From positions 65,230-129,229 of the forward strand of contig NZ_JAOQJI010000008.1 in assembly GCF_025567125.1 (NCBI RefSeq): a stretch of 64,000 nucleotides of DNA, in the 5' to 3' direction. This document shows, piece by piece, positions 1-9,399 of the stretch (position 1 is the first letter of the stretch; each line of letters opens with the position of its first letter). This stretch comes from Phocaeicola fibrisolvens (GTDB lineage: Bacteria > Bacteroidota > Bacteroidia > Bacteroidales > Bacteroidaceae). A program made the position numbers and the translations under genes. The notes under the pieces were generated by a model. It was not told the DNA's origin. It saw nothing but the letters and a program-made list of their open reading frames with translations, and made no database searches.

Positions 1-1893
1 GATTATCATCACTATGGCAGCAAGTATGAAAAGGAAACCGCTTCACCGGGATACTATAGCCTGCAACTGACAAAATACAAAGTGAAAGTGGAAGCTACTT
101 CTACCCTGCGGACAGGATTGACCCGTTTCACTTTTCCGAAAGGAAAGAGCCACATCCTGATGAACCTGGGAGAGGGACTGACCAATGAGTCGGGGGCCTA
201 TCTGCGCCGGGTGAACGACCGGGAGATAGAAGGCATGAAACTGTTGGGCACTTTCTGTTATAATCCGCAGGCTGTCTTTCCCATTTATTTCGTGATGCGA
301 ATCAACAAGGCTCCGCAACAGACAGGGTATTGGAAATTCCAGCGTAAGATGAACGGCATAGAGGCCGAATGGGACAAAGACAACGGAAAATACAAGTTGT
401 ACACGCAGTACGACCGTGATTTGGCTGGCGACGACATCGGTGCCTGGTTCACCTTCGACACGGAAGAAAACGAACAGATAGAAGTGGCTGTGGGTGTTTC
501 TTTTGTCAGCATGGAGAATGCCCGTCAGAATCTGGAAGCCGAGCAGCATGGAGCCGGTTTCGATGAAATCCATGCCAGTGCCCGTAACAAGTGGAACGAC
601 GACCTGAGCCGCATCACTGTGGAAGGGGGTACGAAGGCACAGAAAACTGTGTTCTACACGGCCTTGTATCACACCTTGATTCATCCGAACATCTTGCAGG
701 ATGTGAACGGAGAATATCCGGCAATGGAAACGGGAGAAACCAAGACCACGAAAAACAACCGCTATACGGTGTATTCGTTGTGGGACACGTACCGCAACCT
801 GCATCAGTTGATGACACTGGTGTATCCGGAGCGTCAGATTGATATGGTGCGTACCATGATTGACATGTACAAAGAACATGGTTGGCTGCCCAAGTGGGAA
901 CTCTACGGACGGGAAACCCTCACCATGGAAGGTGACCCCAGTCTGCCGGTCATTGTGGACACGTGGATGAAAGGTTTGCGTGATTTCGACATGGAAACTG
1001 CTTACGAAGCCATGCGGAAGTCGGCCACCCTGCCTGGAAAGGACAATTTGATGCGCCCAGACAACGACGACTATATGAGCAAGGGGTATGTACCTTTGAT
1101 GGAGCAGTTCGACAATTCCGTGTCGCATGCGCTGGAATATTACATTGCCGATTATGCCCTGTACACACTGGCCAAGAGCTTGGGAAAGAAAGCCGATGCC
1201 GACTTGTTCTACAAGCGCTCCATGGGCTATAAGCATTATTATTGCAAGGAGTTTGGTACTCTTCGTCCCATCTTGCCCGATGGCACGTTCTATTCTCCGT
1301 TCGACCCACTGCAAGGACAGAACTTTGAACCTAGCCCGGGCTTCCATGAAGGGAATTCCTGGAACTACACCTTTTATGTGCCTCACGATGTAAAAGGGCT
1401 GGCCCGATTGATGGGCGGACAGAAAAAGTTTGTCGACAAGCTGCAGATGGTATTCGACAAAGGCTATTACGATCCGGCCAATGAACCGGACATAGCTTAT
1501 CCTTACCTGTTCAGCTACTTCAAGGGCGAAGAATGGCGTACCCAGAAAACGGTGCGTGAACTGTTGGCCAAGTATTTCACTCCCAAACCTGACGGTATTC
1601 CCGGAAACGACGATGCCGGTACCATGTCAGCCTGGGCCGTATTCAGCATGATGGGCCTTTATCCCGATTGTCCGGGCGTACCGGAATACACGCTGACCGA
1701 CCCGACTTTCGACCGGATTACCATCCGTCTGAATCCTGATTTTTATGGAAAGGATAAATTGATCATTGAAAAGAAGGAAAGTGGCTCACCGGAAGGGTAC
1801 ATACAAAAAATAGAACTTGGTGGGAAAAAATGTAATTACAGAATTAATCACGCTGAGTTAGTAAAGGCCGGAACATTGATTTTTTATAAATAA
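1..1893 (+). CDS. GH92 family alpha-mannosidase (5' end outside window)
   Basis: The reading frame is open from base 1, so the N-terminus lies off the left edge; about 630 residues are visible. The sequence has the typical GH92 C-terminal half, including the conserved GNDDAGTMSAW block followed by MMGLYPDCPG and the DPTFDRITI strand. GH92 enzymes are calcium-dependent exo-alpha-mannosidases that trim mannose from N-glycans or fungal mannan, usually in the periplasm or on the cell surface. The gene is followed by a terminator and then by a SusC/SusD operon carrying an endo-beta-N-acetylglucosaminidase, so N-glycan mannose is the likely substrate. Family assignment is firm; linkage specificity cannot be read from the sequence. 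Confidence 0.92.
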   Translation, partial: DYHHYGSKYEKETASPGYYSLQLTKYKVKVEATSTLRTGLTRFTFPKGKSHILMNLGEGLTNESGAYLRRVNDREIEGMKLLGTFCYNPQAVFPIYFVMRINKAPQQTGYWKFQRKMNGIEAEWDKDNGKYKLYTQYDRDLAGDDIGAWFTFDTEENEQIEVAVGVSFVSMENARQNLEAEQHGAGFDEIHASARNKWNDDLSRITVEGGTKAQKTVFYTALYHTLIHPNILQDVNGEYPAMETGETKTTKNNRYTVYSLWDTYRNLHQLMTLVYPERQIDMVRTMIDMYKEHGWLPKWELYGRETLTMEGDPSLPVIVDTWMKGLRDFDMETAYEAMRKSATLPGKDNLMRPDNDDYMSKGYVPLMEQFDNSVSHALEYYIADYALYTLAKSLGKKADADLFYKRSMGYKHYYCKEFGTLRPILPDGTFYSPFDPLQGQNFEPSPGFHEGNSWNYTFYVPHDVKGLARLMGGQKKFVDKLQMVFDKGYYDPANEPDIAYPYLFSYFKGEEWRTQKTVRELLAKYFTPKPDGIPGNDDAGTMSAWAVFSMMGLYPDCPGVPEYTLTDPTFDRITIRLNPDFYGKDKLIIEKKESGSPEGYIQKIELGGKKCNYRINHAELVKAGTLIFYK

Positions 1894-1911
1894 GTTTTTT
1901 TATAAGGTTTC

Positions 1912-1962
1912 AATCAGCATTGTTGCAAGGTTTTAGGAACTTGGTGACAATGCTGATTTTTA
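1912..1962 (+). terminator. Rho-independent terminator after the GH92 gene
   Basis: Inverted repeat AATCAGCATTGT (1912-1923) and ACAATGCTGATT (1947-1958), followed by a T run. It separates the GH92 gene from the SusC operon, so the two are probably separate transcripts. Confidence 0.8.
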
Positions 1963-2078
1963 TTGGAAAAGATTTTAGAAGAAAGAAAGGGCATAAAGCG
2001 TAAAAAAAATGAAGAAAGAGTAAGTATTTTGAGTAGGTGTAATTGTTATATGCATGTAAAACCAAAACAAGAAATACT

Positions 2079-5000
2079 ATGATGTTTAACCTTAAAAAGA
2101 AAAGCATTTCGAACAAGAATTCGTTACTTGGTTCGAGAAAACTTCTCAGAGCGTTATTGATTGCTGCATTGGCAGTACCGCCGTTTCAGGTCTCGTTTGC
2201 TCAGTTTACCCTCTCTTTATCCAATTCCAATTTAGGGACGGTGATAAGGCAAATTAAAGCCCAGTCAAATTATCGTTTCTTTTATGATGATGAGCTTGCG
2301 GCTATTCCTGTGACTTCATTGAAAGTTTCTAATTCATCTTTGACCAATGTGCTTGATAAAGCGCTGAGTGGAAAGGGAATAACCTACAGGATTGACGATA
2401 ATGTAGTCTATTTGTCCAGGACGTCAAAGGAAAAAACAACGGAGCCCCGTTCGACGCAACAGCAAAAAACTGTATCTGGTAAGATTACTGATTTAAAAGG
2501 AGAGCCTTTGATTGGAGTTACGGTTTTAGAAAAAGGTACTACCAATGGTACAATTACAGATTTTGATGGAAACTATAGTTTGAGTCTGTCTAATCCCAAT
2601 GCCGTGCTTCAGTTTTCTTATGTAGGCTATAAGTCTATTGAACTTGTTGCCAATAAACCGATGCTGAATTTGTCTTTGAGTGAGGATACAGAAGTGCTTG
2701 AAGAAGTTGTTGTCACTGCGTTGGGAATTAAGCGTTCTGAAAAGGCTTTGTCTTATAACGTACAGCAAGTCAATGCGGATGATATTACCGGAAATAAAGA
2801 TGTTAACTTTGTCAACTCTTTGAGTGGTAAGGTTGCAGGTGTGAATATTAATGCCTCCTCTTCTGGAGTTGGTGGCGTTTCAAAAGTAGTAATGCGTGGT
2901 ACAAAATCCATTATGCAGTCTTCCAATGCACTTTATGTGATTGATGGAGTTCCTATTTTCTCAGGTCGAAGTAATAAAGGTGGTACAGAATTTGATTCTC
3001 AGGGTGCCACAGAGCCGATTGCTGATATTAATCCAGAAGATATTGAATCAATGTCTGTTTTGACAGGTGCGGCAGCGGCAGCTTTGTATGGTTCGGATGC
3101 CGCCAATGGAGCTATTGTCATTACCACAAAAAAAGGGAAAGAAGGTAAATTGAGTATTACAGTTAACAGTAACACGGAATTTACATCTCCATTTGTAATG
3201 CCTCGTTTTCAGACTAGATATGGAACAGGTTCAGATGGAATATATAGTTCGACTAGTGCACGTAGTTGGGGAGCACATTTGACAGAGGCGAATTATTATG
3301 GCTATAATCCGGCTGACGATTATTTCCAGATGGGAATCATTGGAACTGAAAGCGTCTCATTGTCTACTGGAACGGAAAAAAATCAGACATATGCATCTGC
3401 AGCAGCAGTAAATTCAAAAGGTATTATTCCAAATAATAAATATAATCGTTATAATTTCACAGTGCGTAACACTACTTCATTCTTGAATGATAAGATGAAG
3501 CTGGATGTCAGTGCTAGCTACATTTTGCAGAATGATCAAAACATGACTAACCAGGGAACCTATAATAATCCATTGGTGGGAGCTTATTTGTATCCAAGAG
3601 GAAACGATTGGGAAGATATAACGATGTATGAACGCTATGATTCGGCTCGTAAGATTTATACACAGTATTGGCCGGTTGGAGATGAAGCGATGGCTATGCA
3701 AAATCCATATTGGATTAATTATCGTAATTTGCGTAATAATAAGAAGGACCGCTATATGTTAAGTGCTGGATTAAGTTATCAGATACTTGATTGGTTAAGT
3801 GTGAGTGGCCGTGTACGTTTGGATAATTCAAATAATGATTATACAGAAAAATTTTATGCATCAACTAACACTCAGTTAACGGAACAATCTAGCAGAGGTT
3901 TATATGGTATAACTCGTACACAAGAAAAGCAACTGTATGCAGACTTTCTTGTGAATATTAATAAAACATTTGGAACGGACTGGAGTTTACAAGCTAATTT
4001 TGGTGGATCATTTTCTGATATGCGATCTGATGCCTTAAAAGTACGTGGTCCTATAGCAGATGGTAGTGAGGCTTTTGGTGATGAGCCGGTGGGTTATACG
4101 AATTTCTTTGCTGTACAGAATCTGAGTCCAAGTAAAAGTACTCGTTTACAAGAGGGATGGCGTGAGCAGACTCAATCGTTGTTTGCTTCTGCCGAGTTAG
4201 GTTATAAGAGTACATATTATTTGACATTAACTGGGCGTAATGATTGGCCTTCTCAATTGGCTGGTCCAAATTCAGAAAGTAGTTCATTCTTTTATCCTTC
4301 AGTGGGTGCATCTGTGGTTCTTTCAGAATTAATGCCAAACTTGAATCACGACTATCTTTCTTATATGAAAATTCGTGGTTCGTGGGCTTCTGTGGGTAAT
4401 CCATTTGAACGTTATATTGCTAATCCTCATTATGAGTGGGTTAATAACTCATGGAGTATAACTACTCAGTATCCGTTGTATAATTTGAAACCTGAACGTA
4501 CTCAGTCGTTTGAGGTTGGTTTGACATTACGTTTCTTGAAACATTTTGATTTAGATGTTACCTATTATAATGCGAAAACCATGAATCAAACCTTTAATCC
4601 ACAGTTGCCGGTTAGTGGGTGGTCTGCAATGTATATTCAAACAGGTGCTGTAAGGAATCAAGGAATTGAGCTTTCTTTGGGATATAAGAATACGTGGAGA
4701 GATTTTACATGGGATACAGGCATTACTTATTCAATGAATAAGAACAAAATTATAGAACTTGCTGACAATGCGATAAATCCTGTTACGGGTGAGATCTTTT
4801 CTTTGTCAACCTTGAATATGGGAGGTTTAGGAGAAACAAGATTCTTATTGAAAGAAGGAGGAACAATGGGCGATATTTACTCATTGATTGATTTAAAGAG
4901 AGATAGTAATGGAGCGATTTATACTGATAGAGAGGGAAAATTAGCGACAGAAACTATTCAGGATCCCAATCAGTATATAAAATTAGGAAGTGTTCTTCCT

Positions 5001-5492
5001 GATGGTAATTTGGCTTGGCGTAATAATTTTTCTTGGAAAGGCTTTAATTTAGGATTTTTGGTAACAGCTCGTTTGGGTGGAGTTGTTTATTCAAGAACAC
5101 AGGCCATGCTTGATTATTATGGTGTGTCTGAGGCTTCTGCAAAGGCTCGTGATTTAGGTTATGTAGTTGTGAATGGAAATGATCGTGTGAGTCCAGAAAC
5201 ATGGTATAGTACTATTGGGGCTGGAACAGCTATTCCTCAGTATTATACTTACTCTGCTACAAATGTACGTTTGCAAGAAGCTTCTTTGAGCTATACTTTT
5301 CCTCGTAAAATGTTGAGAGATATCTGTGATATCAAGGTCTCTATTATCGGACGTAATCTATGGATGATTTATAATAAGGCTCCATTTGATCCTGAGACTG
5401 TGGCTTCTACAGATAATTTCTATCAAGGAATTGATTATTTCATGATGCCTGCATTACGTAATATTGGATTTAGCTTGAGCTTTAAATTTTAA
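2079..5492 (+). CDS. SusC-like TonB-dependent outer-membrane transporter with N-terminal STN domain
   Basis: About 1137 residues. After a signal peptide ending near VSFAQ comes an STN domain (about residues 43-115), then a CarboxypepD_reg-like beta-sandwich (about 132-210, VSGKITD to VGYKSIEL), a TonB-box/plug region starting at LEEVVVTALG, and a long beta-barrel ending in a hydrophobic, aromatic C-terminus (SLSFKF). SusC proteins import oligosaccharides across the outer membrane with a SusD lid. The STN domain is typical of transporters that also signal to an anti-sigma factor. The ATG at 2079 is preferred over a TTG at 2043, because translation from 2079 gives a normal basic signal peptide start. 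The next gene, SusD-like, starts 12 bases downstream. Confidence 0.95.
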   Translation: MMFNLKKKSISNKNSLLGSRKLLRALLIAALAVPPFQVSFAQFTLSLSNSNLGTVIRQIKAQSNYRFFYDDELAAIPVTSLKVSNSSLTNVLDKALSGKGITYRIDDNVVYLSRTSKEKTTEPRSTQQQKTVSGKITDLKGEPLIGVTVLEKGTTNGTITDFDGNYSLSLSNPNAVLQFSYVGYKSIELVANKPMLNLSLSEDTEVLEEVVVTALGIKRSEKALSYNVQQVNADDITGNKDVNFVNSLSGKVAGVNINASSSGVGGVSKVVMRGTKSIMQSSNALYVIDGVPIFSGRSNKGGTEFDSQGATEPIADINPEDIESMSVLTGAAAAALYGSDAANGAIVITTKKGKEGKLSITVNSNTEFTSPFVMPRFQTRYGTGSDGIYSSTSARSWGAHLTEANYYGYNPADDYFQMGIIGTESVSLSTGTEKNQTYASAAAVNSKGIIPNNKYNRYNFTVRNTTSFLNDKMKLDVSASYILQNDQNMTNQGTYNNPLVGAYLYPRGNDWEDITMYERYDSARKIYTQYWPVGDEAMAMQNPYWINYRNLRNNKKDRYMLSAGLSYQILDWLSVSGRVRLDNSNNDYTEKFYASTNTQLTEQSSRGLYGITRTQEKQLYADFLVNINKTFGTDWSLQANFGGSFSDMRSDALKVRGPIADGSEAFGDEPVGYTNFFAVQNLSPSKSTRLQEGWREQTQSLFASAELGYKSTYYLTLTGRNDWPSQLAGPNSESSSFFYPSVGASVVLSELMPNLNHDYLSYMKIRGSWASVGNPFERYIANPHYEWVNNSWSITTQYPLYNLKPERTQSFEVGLTLRFLKHFDLDVTYYNAKTMNQTFNPQLPVSGWSAMYIQTGAVRNQGIELSLGYKNTWRDFTWDTGITYSMNKNKIIELADNAINPVTGEIFSLSTLNMGGLGETRFLLKEGGTMGDIYSLIDLKRDSNGAIYTDREGKLATETIQDPNQYIKLGSVLPDGNLAWRNNFSWKGFNLGFLVTARLGGVVYSRTQAMLDYYGVSEASAKARDLGYVVVNGNDRVSPETWYSTIGAGTAIPQYYTYSATNVRLQEASLSYTFPRKMLRDICDIKVSIIGRNLWMIYNKAPFDPETVASTDNFYQGIDYFMMPALRNIGFSLSFKF

Positions 5493-5504
5493 ATATGAAG
5501 AATT

Positions 5505-7094
5505 ATGAAAAAAACAATATTAAATAAATTTTTATTAGGCTCTCTAATTCTTGTTTCTATCTCCTGTACAGACAAGTATTTAGATATAAATTCAGATCCC
5601 TATCAGCCTGGAAGTCTTGAAAATGATGATTATGCATTGGGATCAGCAATGACTCAGTTGGCTAGCTGTGTGGTATCATCCGATGTCAATACGGCACAGT
5701 TTACAGATTGTTTATTAGGAGGCCCTATGGGGGGATATTTTGCAGATTCGAATAAGGGATTTTCAGAGACAATTTCTAATTTCAATGCTAAGAATGACTG
5801 GACACGTGTATTTTTAATCAGCGATAAGATAATTCCTGTATTGTATGGAAATTTAAACTCGGTTCAAATAGTGTCTAATAATACTGGAAATCCGGTGCCA
5901 TACGCTATAGCTCAAATTATTAAGGTCGCAGCTATGAGTCGTGTAACAGATACTTATGGTCCGATTCCTTACTCAAAGATTGGCTCTGATGGTAAAATCA
6001 CTATTCCTTATGACTCTCAGGAAGAGGTCTATAATAAATTTTTTGAGGAATTGGATAATGCTATAAATGTGTTGTTAGAGAACAAAGGTGCATTGCTGGT
6101 TTCAACTGCTGATTATGTGTATGGTGGGGATGTGGAGAAATGGTTAAAATTTGCTAACTCGTTGCGTCTACGTCTTGCTATGCGTATAGCATACGCTAAT
6201 CCTACTAAGGCAAAAGAAATAGCAGAGGCATGTATAACGAGTGAAGCAGGATTAATTACAGCAAATGTAGACAATGCAGCTTGGAATTATTTTGGCTCTA
6301 TTACTAACTCGTTATTTACGGCGCTTCGATATAATGCAGAAACTAGTGGTGGAGATACGCATGCGGCAGCTGATATAATTTGTTACATGAATGGATACAA
6401 TGACAATCGTCGTGCTAGTTATTTTGAATTAGCTAGTAATGGAGAATATGTAGGTTTAAGACGTGGAATCGATATTACCAAGGATGCCATTGCAAATCAT
6501 TTTGTGGATTATTCTACAGTGAAGATTTCTGCTTCGGATCCTATTTTATGGATGAATGCGGCTGAAGTTTCTTTCTTGCGTGCTGAAGGTATTGCGATTT
6601 TTGGCTTTAATATGGGAGGAAGTGCAGAAGAGTTTTATAATCAAGGTATTCGTTTGTCCTTTGAACAATGGAAAGCTGATGGGGTTGATGAATATCTTTC
6701 TAATAGCACTCGCATCCCAGCCACTTATGTTGATCCGTTTGCTGGACAAAATTATAATACGAAATTGTCTACTATTACTGTAAAATGGGATGAAAAAGCA
6801 ACAAAGGAAGAAAAGCAGGAACGTATTATTATTCAAAAATGGATTGCTAATTGGATGCTGGGTAATGAAGCTTGGGCTGATTATCGCCGAACTGGATATC
6901 CTCATTTGATTCCGGCAACCGATGAGGGTAATAAGAGCGGGGGTATAGTAGATTCTCAGAGGGGTGCACGTCGTATGCCATATCCCAATGAGGAGTACAC
7001 AAGTAATTTAGAAAATGTAAATTATGCGGTTGCTAATTATTTGAAAGGGCCCGATAATATGTCTACAGATGTTTGGTGGGCATGTAAAAAATAA
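5505..7094 (+). CDS. SusD/RagB-like surface glycan-binding lipoprotein
   Basis: 529 residues with a type II signal and a likely lipidated Cys21 (VSISC), followed by TDKYLDINSDP, a typical SusD N-terminal motif. The rest is the helical TPR-like SusD fold: NSLRLRLAMRI, a WMNAAEVSFLRAEG helix, and the conserved end with RMPYPNEEY. SusD proteins sit on the cell surface as the lid of the SusC transporter and bind the incoming glycan. The gene follows SusC by 12 bases and precedes the GH18-like gene by 25 bases, so it belongs to the same operon. Confidence 0.95.
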   Translation: MKKTILNKFLLGSLILVSISCTDKYLDINSDPYQPGSLENDDYALGSAMTQLASCVVSSDVNTAQFTDCLLGGPMGGYFADSNKGFSETISNFNAKNDWTRVFLISDKIIPVLYGNLNSVQIVSNNTGNPVPYAIAQIIKVAAMSRVTDTYGPIPYSKIGSDGKITIPYDSQEEVYNKFFEELDNAINVLLENKGALLVSTADYVYGGDVEKWLKFANSLRLRLAMRIAYANPTKAKEIAEACITSEAGLITANVDNAAWNYFGSITNSLFTALRYNAETSGGDTHAAADIICYMNGYNDNRRASYFELASNGEYVGLRRGIDITKDAIANHFVDYSTVKISASDPILWMNAAEVSFLRAEGIAIFGFNMGGSAEEFYNQGIRLSFEQWKADGVDEYLSNSTRIPATYVDPFAGQNYNTKLSTITVKWDEKATKEEKQERIIIQKWIANWMLGNEAWADYRRTGYPHLIPATDEGNKSGGIVDSQRGARRMPYPNEEYTSNLENVNYAVANYLKGPDNMSTDVWWACKK

Positions 7095-7119
7095 TGTTAA
7101 CAATTAAATACAATGTTAT

Positions 7120-8214
7120 ATGAAAACGAAATTAATTAATAGGCTGTTTGGAGCTGTATTATATACCTCAGTTCTTTCTTTGCCAGCGTGTACTGATTGG
7201 ACTGAGCCGGAAAGTCTGACTTTGCATAGTTCTTCATTGGAAGAGCAAAATTCACAACTTTACCAAGATTACTTACTGGATTTGAAAAATTATAAGGCTA
7301 GTGAACATAAAGTGATGATTGTATCGTTTGATAATCCAGGGAACAATCCAAGTAAGCAAGCTGAACATCTGACAACTTTGCCTGATAGCATTGATTTTAT
7401 TAATTTGAATAATCCGGATAATTTGAATGAAGAAATTATGCTTGAGATGGAGCAAATCAAGAATGATAAAGGTACTAAAACCTTGTATACGATTAGTCAT
7501 GATGCATTTGAGACAGCATGGACTGCTAAATTAAAAGAGGAAGGTGGAGAATCTTTAACAGAAGAAGATGCGTTAAAATACTTGGGTGATTGTACAGATA
7601 AGGCTCTGGAACTTTGTGAAAAATACCATTATGATGGTATTATAGTTGAATATACCGGACGTTCTTTAGTGAGTATGACAGAAAGTGTTTTGGCTGAATA
7701 CAATGCACGTCAGCAGAACTTTTTTAATCGCATTATAGAATGGAAGCAAAAGAATGAAGGGAAATCTTTATTGTTGTATGGAAATGTGCAATATTTAGTT
7801 CCTGAAAACATGAATATGCTTTCTAACTTCAATTATATTATATTGAAGAGTTTAGGTTCAACAAATGCCGATGATTTGAGTGTGAAAGCTTATCTTGCAG
7901 TGCAGGCTGGAATGGATGCTGTGGCAGGACAAGAAGGGGCAATTAATCCGGTTCCGGCAGATCGTTTTGTTGCTTGTGTGGAAACTCCACGTCCAGAAGA
8001 TAAAGAACAGACTTATGGTTATTGGAGTACTATTGATGCCAATGGGGGAAAAACGTTGGCCACTTATGGTGCTGCACAATGGGTGGCTGCTAACTCTACA
8101 GATTTTGTTCGAAAAGGAGTGTATATCCAGAATGCCCATAACGATTATTATGATAATGCTTTTGTTTATCAGCATATTCGAGAAGCTATTCAGATTATGA
8201 ATCCTAATAAATAA
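7120..8214 (+). CDS. GH18-like surface glycan-binding lipoprotein, active site degenerate
   Basis: 364 residues, lipobox LPAC with Cys24. The fold resembles the GH18 (beta/alpha)8 barrel: YHYDGIIVEY occupies the position of the catalytic DGxDxDxE motif. Here the motif reads D172-G-I-I-V-E177-Y-T179, so the acid/base glutamate is replaced by threonine and the assisting aspartate by glutamate. Related pseudo-enzymes in Bacteroides N-glycan loci act as surface glycan-binding proteins; that role is inferred here. A true GH18 with an intact motif lies two genes downstream. Operon spacing is 25 bases after SusD and 9 before the next gene. Confidence 0.82.
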   Translation: MKTKLINRLFGAVLYTSVLSLPACTDWTEPESLTLHSSSLEEQNSQLYQDYLLDLKNYKASEHKVMIVSFDNPGNNPSKQAEHLTTLPDSIDFINLNNPDNLNEEIMLEMEQIKNDKGTKTLYTISHDAFETAWTAKLKEEGGESLTEEDALKYLGDCTDKALELCEKYHYDGIIVEYTGRSLVSMTESVLAEYNARQQNFFNRIIEWKQKNEGKSLLLYGNVQYLVPENMNMLSNFNYIILKSLGSTNADDLSVKAYLAVQAGMDAVAGQEGAINPVPADRFVACVETPRPEDKEQTYGYWSTIDANGGKTLATYGAAQWVAANSTDFVRKGVYIQNAHNDYYDNAFVYQHIREAIQIMNPNK

Positions 8215-8223
8215 TAATGAATT

Positions 8224-9369
8224 ATGAAATTGTTAAGATATAGTTTTTTATTGTCACTGGTAGCCATGTTTTGGGGATGCCAGTCAAATAACATTGATGA
8301 GGAACATCACTATACAAATCATTTGTATATTACGTCTGATGCTATATGTAGTGACTTGTTAATTAAAGATGATGTTGTTGAATCTACTAGAAAGATTGAT
8401 TACCGGATAGCTTCTCCTATATCCAATGACGTTCAGATGTCGTTCGAAGCCGTACCATCTATGACTGCAGCTTATAATTTGAGTTACAATGACAATGCAA
8501 TAGCTTTGGATGAGAAATATTATGAGATACCTCAAAAGACAGCAACCATTAAGGCTGGTGATGTGACAGGAGAAAGCGTGGTAATTAATTTTAAAAATAC
8601 GAATGAGTTGGATTCGGAACATCGTTATGTATTACCTGTGACGATTAGTACGGCTAGTAATATCGATATATTGCAAAGTAAACGTACGGTATTTTATGTA
8701 TTTAAGGGAGCAGCGTTGATAAATGTAGTGGCTAATATTCGTAAGATTTATTTTCCGATAAACTGGTCAATTGATGTTAGTTCATTGTCTACGATTACAG
8801 TGGAAGCATTGGTGCGTGCCAGTGACTGGGAAGATGGTCGTGATAATGCATTGAGTTCCGTTTTTGGTATTGAAGGAACATTCTTAGTCAGAATTGGTGA
8901 TGCAGACCGTCCGAGAAATCAATTACAGTTAGTTGCTCCTGGAGGCAATTTCCCAAATCCTAATGTAGCTCCAGGGCTTCCAACCAATGAATGGGTTCAT
9001 ATTGCTATTGTTTATGATGCAACAACAAGAGAACGCTTATATTATCAGAATGGAGTCTTGGTTGCGTCAGATAATGCAGCTTCTTCTTCTGTAAATCTTT
9101 CTAGAGGTTGTTATGTGGGTTATTCTTATGATAGTACTCGTTGGTTACCAGGAGAGATTTCGGAACTTAGAATTTGGAGTAAGCAAAGAAGTGCGGATGA
9201 AATTGCTAATAGCGCATATTATGTGGATCCGAAGTCTGAAGGATTAATTGCTTATTGGAGATTTAATGAAGGGACAGGTAGTGTAATTCATGATTATACT
9301 GGACATGGAAATGATATTACAGGAAGTGGAGAGCCTGCTTGGGTAAATGTGGAATTGCCGGAAAAATAA
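8224..9369 (+). CDS. DUF1735 and LamG-domain surface lipoprotein
   Basis: 381 residues with lipobox FWGC (Cys19). The N-terminal part (about 35-160) resembles the DUF1735 beta-sandwich found at the front of Bacteroides endo-glycosidases, with the typical LPVTIS strand. The C-terminal part (about 170-375) is a LamG/concanavalin-like jelly roll: WVHIAIVYD, LYYQNG, GEISELRIWSKQRS and LIAYWRFNEG are hallmark strands. It is probably a surface glycan-binding protein co-expressed with the SusC/SusD pair. No catalytic motif was recognised. Confidence 0.85.
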   Translation: MKLLRYSFLLSLVAMFWGCQSNNIDEEHHYTNHLYITSDAICSDLLIKDDVVESTRKIDYRIASPISNDVQMSFEAVPSMTAAYNLSYNDNAIALDEKYYEIPQKTATIKAGDVTGESVVINFKNTNELDSEHRYVLPVTISTASNIDILQSKRTVFYVFKGAALINVVANIRKIYFPINWSIDVSSLSTITVEALVRASDWEDGRDNALSSVFGIEGTFLVRIGDADRPRNQLQLVAPGGNFPNPNVAPGLPTNEWVHIAIVYDATTRERLYYQNGVLVASDNAASSSVNLSRGCYVGYSYDSTRWLPGEISELRIWSKQRSADEIANSAYYVDPKSEGLIAYWRFNEGTGSVIHDYTGHGNDITGSGEPAWVNVELPEK

Positions 9370-9399
9370 CAATCTGATAACTAATGAAAATCTACCATT

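Noticed and set aside
43..1386. Minus-strand open frame of 447 codons
   Set aside because: Antisense to the GH92 gene; composition (many His, Gln and Arg) is typical of a shadow frame.
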